Shown here: one piece after another, positions 46,935 to 54,139 of the stretch
Layout of the letters: every line of letters starts with the position of its first letter
Position numbering within the stretch: position 1 is the stretch's first letter
The notes under the pieces: generated by a model
Seen by the model: only the letters and a program-made list of their open reading frames with translations
The model's database searches: none
Told to the model about the DNA's origin: nothing
Translations under genes and position numbers: made by a program
NCBI GenBank assembly: GCA_016294035.1
Contig: JAEDCT010000001.1
Coordinates: 1 to 64,000, forward strand
Direction of reading: 5' to 3'
DNA length: 64,000 nucleotides
Source of the DNA: Treponema sp.
Lineage (GTDB): Bacteria > Spirochaetota > Spirochaetia > Treponematales > Treponemataceae

Positions 46935-47615
46935 ATGGCAGAAAAAGAAATGGCCACAATCTACATTTTTGGCAAGAAATACAGCGTTCCTGCAGAACTC
47001 ACAATCATGAACGCTATGGAATACGCAGGATACCAGCTTAAGCGCGGTTGCGGATGCCGCAACGGTTTCTGTGGTGCCTGTGCAACAATCTACCGCATCA
47101 AGGGAACAAACCAGCTCCAGACATGTCTCGCATGTTCAAAGAAGGTTGAAAACGATATGTACATCGCAACCCTTCCTTTCTTCCCTCTCGTAAAACAGGT
47201 TTACGACATCAACACAGTAAAGCCAGAACAGTCAATCATGATGCAGATCTATCCAGAAATCTACTCATGTGTTGGTTGTAACGCTTGTACACGTGCATGT
47301 CCACAGAGCCTCAACACAATGCAGTACATTGCTTACGCTCAGCGCGGAGACTTTGCAAAGACAGCTGACCTTTCATTCGACTGTGTAATGTGCGGATGTT
47401 GTTCTTCACGCTGTCCAGCAGGAATCAGCCACCCACAGGTTGCAGAACTTGCACGCCGTATCAACGGTAAGTACCTCCAGCCACAGACACAGCACCTCAT
47501 TGACCGTGTTGCTGAAATCGAAGAAGGAAAGTGCGAAGCTGCAATCCAGGAAATGATGAACAACTCCATCGAAAAGATGAAGGAATTGTACAACAACCGC
47601 GACATCGAAAAGTAA
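46935..47615 (+). CDS. frdB: Fumarate reductase iron-sulfur subunit, soluble type
   Basis: 226 residues. N-terminal plant-type [2Fe-2S] domain (C41, C46, C49 and C64 or C67 in CRNGFCGAC...CLAC), then two ferredoxin motifs C112/C115/C118/C122 and C150/C153/C156/C160. Classical SdhB/FrdB has [2Fe-2S], [4Fe-4S] and [3Fe-4S]; here both C-terminal motifs look like four-Cys sites. It resembles the N-terminal half of TfrB (thiol:fumarate reductase), whose C-terminal half is HdrB-like; here HdrB is a separate gene. AAGGAG precedes the ATG. Confidence 0.82.
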   Translation: MAEKEMATIYIFGKKYSVPAELTIMNAMEYAGYQLKRGCGCRNGFCGACATIYRIKGTNQLQTCLACSKKVENDMYIATLPFFPLVKQVYDINTVKPEQSIMMQIYPEIYSCVGCNACTRACPQSLNTMQYIAYAQRGDFAKTADLSFDCVMCGCCSSRCPAGISHPQVAELARRINGKYLQPQTQHLIDRVAEIEEGKCEAAIQEMMNNSIEKMKELYNNRDIEK

Positions 47616-47752
47616 CGTCACGAAATTGCTCTCCATGGCAATTTTGTTCGGCGAATTTCGCCAAGGCAAAACTCGCAGGTTGTTATGCTAAAACATTGGA
47701 CGCGACCTTCATGTCGCGATAAAAAACCTTAATACTAAAGAGGTAACATTAC
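47616..47752. other. Structured spacer between frdB and frdA
   Basis: Three small stems: AAATTGC/GCAATTT (47623-47629, 47638-47644), GGCGA/TCGCC (47650-47654, 47658-47662) and CGCGAC/GTCGCG (47701-47706, 47713-47718), the last followed by ATAAAAAA. An AGAGGT ribosome site for frdA ends the spacer. Confidence 0.6.
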
Positions 47753-49399
47753 ATGTACGGAAATTACTTAGACGAAGCAGCAAAGATTGTTGCAGAAAAG
47801 CGCGAAGAAAACCTTAAGTTTGAACATGCTCGCCTTACAGCAGAAGAAAAAGATCAGATTCTCAAGGAATATCATCCAGACCGCATTGCAAGCGAATTTA
47901 CAGAACTCAAGATTGGTCCTAACAAGGGACAGAAAGCTCCAATCCAGCTTACAGAAATGCTCCAGGCAAAGCCACGCATTGCTCCAGAACACATTGACCT
48001 TGCTCATGTAGACTATGAGACAGACGTCCTTGTAATCGGTGGTGGTGGAGCCGGTACTTCAGCTGCCATCATGGCATCAGAAGCTGGCGCAAAAGTTCTC
48101 CTTGCAACAAAGCTCCGAGTAGGCGATGCAAACACAATGATGGCAGAAGGTGGTATTCAGGCTGCTGATAAACCTAACGATAGCCCGGCACAGCACTACC
48201 TTGACTGTTTTGGTGGCGGACACTTTGACGGAAAGCCAGAACTCGTATACACACTTACAAACAAGGCTCCATCTGTAATCAAGTGGCTCAACGACCTTGG
48301 TGTTGAATTCGACAAGGAAGCTGACGGTACAATGGTTACAACACATGGTGGCGGAACAAGCCGCAAGAGAATGCATGCATGTAAGGACTATTCTGGTGCT
48401 GAAATCATGCGCACACTCCGTGACGAAGTTTTCAACCGCCCAGACCAGATTACAGTTGTAGACTTTACAGCTGCAGTTGAACTCATCAAGAATGACAAGG
48501 GTGAAGTTTGTGGTGCTGTTCTTGAAAACATCGAAACTGGTGAAGTTCGCATCGCAAAGGCAAAGGTTGTAATCATCGCAACTGGTGGTGCTGGACGCAT
48601 GCACTATCAGGGATTCCCAACATCAAACCACTATGGTGCAACAGCTGACGGTCTTGTTATGGCATACCGCGCAGGTGCAAAGCTCCTTTATCAGGATTCT
48701 CTCCAGTATCACCCGACAGGTGCTGCATACCCAACACAGATTCTCGGTAAGCTTGTTACAGAAAAGGTTCGCTCCCTCGGTGCAAAGCTCATCAACAAGA
48801 ACGGTGAAGTTTACATCCACCCTCTTGAAACACGTGACGTTAACGCTTCTGGTATCATTAAGGAAGTTCGCAACGGACGCGGTGTAGAAAATGATGTTCA
48901 GCCTGCAGTATGGCTTGATACTCCAATGATCGAGATGATCCACGGAGAAGGAACAATCCTCAAGTCAATTCCTGCAATGTACAACATGTTCATCAAGTAC
49001 GGAATCGATATCCGCAAGGAACCAATCCTTGTTTACCCTACACTCCACTACCAGAATGGTGGTGTTGAAATCGACAAGACATGCCACACTAATGTTGCAA
49101 ACCTTCTCGTTGCAGGTGAAGCATCTGGTGGTGTTCACGGAACAAACCGCTTGATGGGTAACTCACTCCTCGACGTTGTTGTATTCGGTCGTGAAGCTGG
49201 TATCGAAGCAGGAAAGATGTTCAAGAACATCAGCCTTTCTGACACAAGCAAGATGAACCTTGACCACGTTGTAGCCTTCGAAAAGGAAAGAGCAGCAGCT
49301 GGAATCACAGGAGACGTAACATCTCCAAAGGTTCTCCCAAGCTACACACACGGAAACAAAGAGTTTGAGAAAAAACCATTTCCTGGTGCAAGCAAATAA
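47753..49399 (+). CDS. frdA: Fumarate reductase flavoprotein subunit, soluble, non-covalent FAD type
   Basis: 548 residues. An N-terminal extension of about 85 residues precedes the FAD fold (VIGGGGAGTSAA from 94). Substrate and catalytic segments are seen: THGGGTSRKR, LQYHPTGA and GGVHGTNRLMGNSLLD. The residue at the histidine that binds FAD covalently in SdhA/FrdA is Asn (N127 in DANTMMAEGG), so FAD should be non-covalent. The usual C-terminal domain is shortened. No membrane-anchor gene is present, so electrons must come from a soluble donor, plausibly the Hdr/Flx proteins encoded upstream. L-aspartate oxidase is a less likely alternative given the frdB partner. Confidence 0.85.
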   Translation: MYGNYLDEAAKIVAEKREENLKFEHARLTAEEKDQILKEYHPDRIASEFTELKIGPNKGQKAPIQLTEMLQAKPRIAPEHIDLAHVDYETDVLVIGGGGAGTSAAIMASEAGAKVLLATKLRVGDANTMMAEGGIQAADKPNDSPAQHYLDCFGGGHFDGKPELVYTLTNKAPSVIKWLNDLGVEFDKEADGTMVTTHGGGTSRKRMHACKDYSGAEIMRTLRDEVFNRPDQITVVDFTAAVELIKNDKGEVCGAVLENIETGEVRIAKAKVVIIATGGAGRMHYQGFPTSNHYGATADGLVMAYRAGAKLLYQDSLQYHPTGAAYPTQILGKLVTEKVRSLGAKLINKNGEVYIHPLETRDVNASGIIKEVRNGRGVENDVQPAVWLDTPMIEMIHGEGTILKSIPAMYNMFIKYGIDIRKEPILVYPTLHYQNGGVEIDKTCHTNVANLLVAGEASGGVHGTNRLMGNSLLDVVVFGREAGIEAGKMFKNISLSDTSKMNLDHVVAFEKERAAAGITGDVTSPKVLPSYTHGNKEFEKKPFPGASK

Positions 49400-49497
49400 G
49401 CCCGCAAGTTTCCGAAAGGAAACTCGTTGAGCAGACGCAAGATTATGATACTCATCTAAATGATTGTTTGATTCATAATCAGCGATGAGCATCTATA

Positions 49498-49533
49498 GTC
49501 CTCCTGTTAATTCAGGAGGGCTGTTTTATTTTC
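49498..49533 (+). terminator. Rho-independent terminator of frdA
   Basis: CCTCCTG (49500-49506) pairs with CAGGAGG (49513-49519), extended by two pairs, followed by TTTTATTTT. A smaller stem with a GAAA loop (GTTTCC/GGAAAC) lies near 49408-49423. Confidence 0.85.
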
Positions 49534-49558
49534 TGTAAATAATCAATATACTTATAAT

Positions 49559-50107
49559 ATGTCCATTCACTCACTTGCAAAAGAACTAGGTGTAAGCGAA
49601 TATTCTCTAAAAAAGTTTGCTAAAGAAAATAAACTTGAGCGGAAAGGAACAGCAAGACGAAATTCTTATATCTTTACACCAGACGATATTCAATACATTC
49701 GAGAGTATTATAACCGTTATGAACATGAACCAAGACTGGGCGATGAATACTACTGGATTTTCTATAAAAAGATTCTTCCTGATGGGAAAACAAGATTTTC
49801 AACTCCATTGGGAAGGTTTAATTTTAAATGGAAGGAAAAGCTTAAAGATTTTGTTAAGCTTCAGGAATACACATCAAAATTCGGACGAAAGGCAAATCAC
49901 TTTCATATAGTCGGAGAACATACAGCAATATTAAGAATCAAGAGAATATTGAAAGTAGATAAAAACATATCAAAAGAAGAATTAGAATTTTCAATTGAAA
50001 ATCTCGCTAAAAAATTACCTCTCTCAGGCAAGACAATTAAACTCTGCCTTGAAAAAAAAGCATCGTTAAGTGAAGAACAAATCAAAAACTTCTTTATTGA
50101 TATTTGA
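49559..50107 (+). CDS. Putative DNA-binding protein with N-terminal helix-turn-helix
   Basis: 182 residues. Residues 1-50 (SIHSLAKELGVSEYSLKKFA ... YIFTPDDIQYI) look like a MerR/excisionase-type helix-turn-helix; the remainder is basic and unrecognised. No ribosome site precedes the ATG, and TATAAT (49553-49558) abuts it, so it may be read from a leaderless transcript. It is the only plus-strand gene right of 49.5 kb and marks the start of the accessory region. It converges with the next gene, three bases between stops. Confidence 0.65.
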   Translation: MSIHSLAKELGVSEYSLKKFAKENKLERKGTARRNSYIFTPDDIQYIREYYNRYEHEPRLGDEYYWIFYKKILPDGKTRFSTPLGRFNFKWKEKLKDFVKLQEYTSKFGRKANHFHIVGEHTAILRIKRILKVDKNISKEELEFSIENLAKKLPLSGKTIKLCLEKKASLSEEQIKNFFIDI

Positions 50108-50110
50108 ATA

Positions 50111-50548
50111 TCAGGAAATTGAATCTTTACGAGCCTGTTCATAAAACTGGCATCTTCCAAACATATCAACCTCGCACATTTTGCATGTTCTTTCCTGCCC
50201 CTTCAACTCATCAAAATATTTTCCGCAGTAAAACATATCATCTGCTTTGCTGCAGTTTCTGCATGATGGGCAATATCCCGCAACTGAAAAAGTCTTGATG
50301 AATTCAGACTCCTCCATTTTTTTCATCCTAAAAGCATGTCCTAAATCCTGAGTCCAGGTAGGCCTTTCTCTTATGTCTTTAATCCAATCATTGCATGTAT
50401 GAAATCTTGAAGCTTGTGTCCTGTAATTGTGAAGATTACAGAAGCTTGTTCCTGTTGCAATATGAAATGCAACCCATCGATGTCCACAGTTCGCACAGGT
50501 TTCGGCAGGTAATTCAAATTCAACATAACCATAATTTTCTGGAACCAT
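50111..50548 (-). CDS. Cysteine-rich hypothetical protein
   Basis: 145 residues with 13 cysteines and several CxxC pairs (CANC, CPSCRNC, CKMC), suggesting two or more zinc sites, though the histidines and spacing do not match a family I know. No signal peptide. Last gene of the minus-strand accessory run. Confidence 0.55.
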   Translation of the reverse strand: MVPENYGYVEFELPAETCANCGHRWVAFHIATGTSFCNLHNYRTQASRFHTCNDWIKDIRERPTWTQDLGHAFRMKKMEESEFIKTFSVAGYCPSCRNCSKADDMFYCGKYFDELKGQERTCKMCEVDMFGRCQFYEQARKDSIS

Positions 50549-50555
50549 GACAACC

Positions 50556-51149
50556 TCAATAATCTTTTAAATTTCCTTTTAATCCATAGTCTTTCAACAT
50601 ATTGTTTACATATTTATCAACTTCATCTTTGCAGACAAGACACATAATGATTCTTTTCACTTCCAAAGCCCAATATTCATCATGATCCATTTTGTTTCCA
50701 TACTTGTAATAAGTCAAAGCATGTGCCATTTCATGAATCAATGATTTTTCTTTTTCTGTATAATCAAACCATTTTGCCTTGGAGTTTGCAACAAAAATCA
50801 AATTTTCAGGCTCAGTATAAATATATCCATCAAGTATATAATTTCCTGGTTTTCCACGAAAATTATTGATTTTAAATTTCTTACTATGGACTAAGATATA
50901 AGTATACTCACATAAAATTTCTTTCTCAGAAGATTTCAATTTATTTATGATATAAGAAGGATCCAAATAATCACAAACATAATTATTCAATATTCTAGCT
51001 TCTTCAGCATTCAAAACAAAAAAATCAGAATTATTCAGTTTTGTTTCATAAAAGACTTCATCATTAGACAAATAATAATCTTTTGATTCATGAATTGTTT
51101 GAGCATGTAAAGATGCTATTAGTAAAAACACAAAAATTATTTTTTTCAT
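50556..51149 (-). CDS. Exported putative zinc metallopeptidase (HExxH)
   Basis: 197 residues: a clear signal peptide (to about residue 17), and the motif LIHEMAHAL near residue 142, a standard zinc-binding HExxH helix. A third ligand is not obvious, and no family is recognised. It overlaps the gene upstream by four bases and probably acts with it in the periplasm or outside the cell. Confidence 0.6.
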   Translation of the reverse strand: MKKIIFVFLLIASLHAQTIHESKDYYLSNDEVFYETKLNNSDFFVLNAEEARILNNYVCDYLDPSYIINKLKSSEKEILCEYTYILVHSKKFKINNFRGKPGNYILDGYIYTEPENLIFVANSKAKWFDYTEKEKSLIHEMAHALTYYKYGNKMDHDEYWALEVKRIIMCLVCKDEVDKYVNNMLKDYGLKGNLKDY

Positions 51150-51661
51150 TTATCACCCTCAAAAAATAATTCATAGCAAGGTATTTTGTCATCACCAGAG
51201 CCTATTGAATAAGCCCACTTCATATTTTTTCCCATCTTTTTCTTAAGATTTCTAAAAAACTCATCTGGATTTTTGTTTGCAGTTTCACACAAAAGTTCAT
51301 AAAACTTATCTGTATTTTTTCCATTAGTATATAACTTAAACTGACCTCTACCTCTGTATCTAATTAAAGCATTACAAGTTTTTAGATTTTTAGATGGATT
51401 AAGATAATGAACACAAGTAAATCCCATAACTATGCAAGGAGAACATTCATCACCACAGACTCTATCAGAACTAAGATAACTAGTTGAGCCCAATCTCCAT
51501 TCCCAGTTTCTATTTTTAAAATATTCTGTTCCATGTTTTTCTTCTGACCATTTAAATTCCTTAGTCTTTTCATATTCTTCTGGAATTTTATTACATTTCT
51601 GTTCAGCAAAACATGAAAATCCAATTGCAAAAAACAAAATTGAAAAAAATACTTTCTTCAT
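51146..51661 (-). CDS. Exported hypothetical protein
   Basis: 171 residues: signal peptide ending CFA, then a Cys- and Lys-containing mature protein (four cysteines in CGDECSPC and nearby plus others). No recognised domain. Coupled by overlap to the HExxH protein, so it may be its substrate, inhibitor or chaperone; that is a guess from position. Confidence 0.55.
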   Translation of the reverse strand: MKKVFFSILFFAIGFSCFAEQKCNKIPEEYEKTKEFKWSEEKHGTEYFKNRNWEWRLGSTSYLSSDRVCGDECSPCIVMGFTCVHYLNPSKNLKTCNALIRYRGRGQFKLYTNGKNTDKFYELLCETANKNPDEFFRNLKKKMGKNMKWAYSIGSGDDKIPCYELFFEGDK

Positions 51662-51680
51662 ATAAACCTCTTTAAAAAAA

Positions 51681-52172
51681 TCAGTCTAAATATGTGGAAT
51701 CGCCATTCAGTGCTTCACCAAAAATTTCACCTTCATGTTCACGGGTCCATTCTTCACTTTCTTCATCTTCCTCATCATTAGAGAAATCCAATTCAAATTC
51801 CAAATATTTTCTTGAAATCAAATCTTCAAAAGAAACAAAGAAATCTTTGTATTTAATGATATTTTCAAGAGCATTTTTAACAAGCTCGTCTGAATCACAT
51901 AAGAGCATATGCGAATAAAATCTTCTATCTGGTTCCTGCGAAAATTCGGCGATTTTTTTTATATAATATTCGATTACTGATTTCCTAAAATCATGACAGA
52001 AATAGGAATCAGCCTTCATTTTTTCAAACAGCTGATCAAGTTCAAGTTTATTTTCATAAATATAATTTTCAAGACAAAACTGAAAAAAAGCAATTTCACC
52101 GCTTAAATCTTTTTCAGCAGAATATTTTTTCGGAAACTTAGACTGTAAATCTATTCCATACATACATGCCAT
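51681..52172 (-). CDS. Hypothetical acidic helical protein
   Basis: 163 residues from the ATG at 52172, whose GTGAGG ribosome site lies inside the end of the preceding gene. Helical, with a long acidic stretch near residue 140. No domain recognised. Coupled directly to the LRR gene (overlap region), which suggests an immunity- or adaptor-like partnership, unproven. Confidence 0.5.
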   Translation of the reverse strand: MACMYGIDLQSKFPKKYSAEKDLSGEIAFFQFCLENYIYENKLELDQLFEKMKADSYFCHDFRKSVIEYYIKKIAEFSQEPDRRFYSHMLLCDSDELVKNALENIIKYKDFFVSFEDLISRKYLEFELDFSNDEEDEESEEWTREHEGEIFGEALNGDSTYLD

Positions 52173-52173
52173 A

Positions 52174-53289
52174 TTAAACCTCACTTTCTACCATTTTAAG
52201 CAATTCATCTATTTCTCTTTGTGTAAGAACAGACATTTTATGCAACACATTTATATCAGATGAAAATTTCAATTTTTCAAGTGACCTGCAGCAACCAAAG
52301 GATTCATCATAGACTGTCTTTAATCCTGAAGGCAATCTTACTTTTGAAAGACTGTCGCACTCATAGAAGGCCTGCTGCCCTATTTCCTGAACTGTATCTG
52401 GAATATAGATTTCTTTCAAAGAAATGCAATTCAAAAAAGTACGTTCACTAATTTTTTTTATGCCTACTGGAATATTTATCCGTTCAAGGGATTCACAACA
52501 ATAAAAAGCATCTTCTCCAATTTCTTCAACAGATGTCGGAATATCAGCATTTTTCAGATTTCTGCAATAACTGAAAGCTGAAGGCATTATTTTTTTTAAC
52601 CCTTCTGGCATTACGACTTTCTCAATACTGCTATTGTAAAAAGCTTTTTCTTCAATTATTTTGATTCCAGACGGAATATTTATTATTTCCTTATTTCTAC
52701 AATATCGCACTAATCTAGTACCGCCTTCGGAAATTATAAATCCATCAACACAATCAAGTACACTGCATTCAAGTTTTTCTAGATTGAAACAACCCGTCAA
52801 CATTTTAGAACTGACATTTTTTACACTGTCAGGAATTTTCAATTCCCTGAGAGACGGAAGATCAGTAAATGCATCTTCCTGAATGCTTTCACAACCTTCT
52901 GGAATTCCAATATAGGAAAGATTACTGCAACCATAAAAGGCATAACTTAAAATTGAAACAATACATTCAGGGAGTTCAATTCCCACCAGTTGAGGCAGCA
53001 TTAAAAAGCCCGTTATCTGAAAAAGTCCAGTAACTTTAGAAAGATCCAGCTCAATTTTGATATTCTGATGAGTATGAACAATGGCATCACTGATTTCGGA
53101 AAGGTCATCCTCATTTAAAGTGAAATCCTGAGGAACATCAAAACATTCTGCATAATACTCTTTTAGCAATTCCTCAGGGCATTTTCTGAACCGCCCGCTC
53201 ACAACAAAACAAGCATCTTCTTTCTGTTTTTTTATAAGAGCAGGCAGTTCTTCATACTGACAATGAATATTATTTTGAATTGTAAGCAT
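52174..53289 (-). CDS. BspA-type (TpLRR) leucine-rich repeat protein
   Basis: 371 residues from the ATG at 53289, preceded by GGGGG. After an N-terminal region of about 105 residues come about ten 23-residue repeats of the pattern LxxIxIPxGxxxIxxxAFxxCxxL (clear from 110 to the end). TpLRR repeats are typical of treponemes and oral or gut anaerobes. No signal peptide is visible, unlike surface BspA proteins, so it may act in the cytoplasm as a recognition module. Confidence 0.75.
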   Translation of the reverse strand: MLTIQNNIHCQYEELPALIKKQKEDACFVVSGRFRKCPEELLKEYYAECFDVPQDFTLNEDDLSEISDAIVHTHQNIKIELDLSKVTGLFQITGFLMLPQLVGIELPECIVSILSYAFYGCSNLSYIGIPEGCESIQEDAFTDLPSLRELKIPDSVKNVSSKMLTGCFNLEKLECSVLDCVDGFIISEGGTRLVRYCRNKEIINIPSGIKIIEEKAFYNSSIEKVVMPEGLKKIMPSAFSYCRNLKNADIPTSVEEIGEDAFYCCESLERINIPVGIKKISERTFLNCISLKEIYIPDTVQEIGQQAFYECDSLSKVRLPSGLKTVYDESFGCCRSLEKLKFSSDINVLHKMSVLTQREIDELLKMVESEV

Positions 53290-53366
53290 ACAGTCCCCCT
53301 GTCCAAAATTAATCTCCAACAGTATTATCATAGAGTGTATTTTTAATTCGGCAAGGGGGGGCTAAA

Positions 53367-54125
53367 TCATAATGAAGCTATGTACATTTTTGTGACTGCA
53401 ATTATTGATGGAATTAATATAAAAGCTGGTCCAAAATGAAATAAATTTAAGAGTATTACAATTAATAAACAAATAAAAGAAAAAATCATCCATTTTTTTC
53501 TTATTTCTCTTCCATCATTTCGTAAAACACTGATTGAACATCCAATAAACATGTTAAATATAAACATTACAATCGGGAAAATCATATATAAAACTAAATC
53601 AGACATTTCAGATCTTTTGACTTTCAAAATCACACCAATGATCGTAATAAGAATCATAAAGACTATATCACAGATATAAAATGCCCTTGTCATTGTTTCA
53701 ATGAATGTCTCTCTATCTAATCCAAGTTTTTGTGCATTCAACAATGAAGTTTTATCCATTTCATTTGCAGCCTTTTCCATAAAAGCCTGAACTGGATGTT
53801 TTCTTTTCCAGGCATTTTCAAGTTCAATTTGATGCTGTTTCTCTCTTTCTTTAGCTTCAAGTTCCGCCTGTCTTTGCCTTTCTTCTTCTTCCTGCCGTCT
53901 AAGTTTTTCAGCTTCTTCTCGTTCTTTACGTTCTTTTTCAGCTCTTATTCGTTCAGCTTCTTTTGCAAGCCTTTCTTTTTCAGCCTGCTCCGCACGAAGT
54001 TTTTCTTCTGCCTCCATACGAGCTTTTTCTTCGGCTTCTTTTTTTGCTTTTTCTTCCTGAGCCTTCTTAAGTTTTTCCATAATACTGGTTGATGAACCAA
54101 ATGGATTCTTGAATTCTTCTGCCAT
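53367..54125 (-). CDS. Coiled-coil protein with C-terminal membrane helices
   Basis: 252 residues. Residues 15-115 are a highly charged Lys/Glu/Arg coiled coil; residues about 145-250 hold four hydrophobic helices. No enzyme motif. The N-terminus would lie in the cytoplasm, so it could tether the cytoplasmic zinc-ribbon proteins encoded upstream to the membrane. Fourteen bases separate it from the preceding gene. Confidence 0.6.
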   Translation of the reverse strand: MAEEFKNPFGSSTSIMEKLKKAQEEKAKKEAEEKARMEAEEKLRAEQAEKERLAKEAERIRAEKERKEREEAEKLRRQEEEERQRQAELEAKEREKQHQIELENAWKRKHPVQAFMEKAANEMDKTSLLNAQKLGLDRETFIETMTRAFYICDIVFMILITIIGVILKVKRSEMSDLVLYMIFPIVMFIFNMFIGCSISVLRNDGREIRKKWMIFSFICLLIVILLNLFHFGPAFILIPSIIAVTKMYIASL

Positions 54126-54139
54126 AAAAATCTTTTCTC

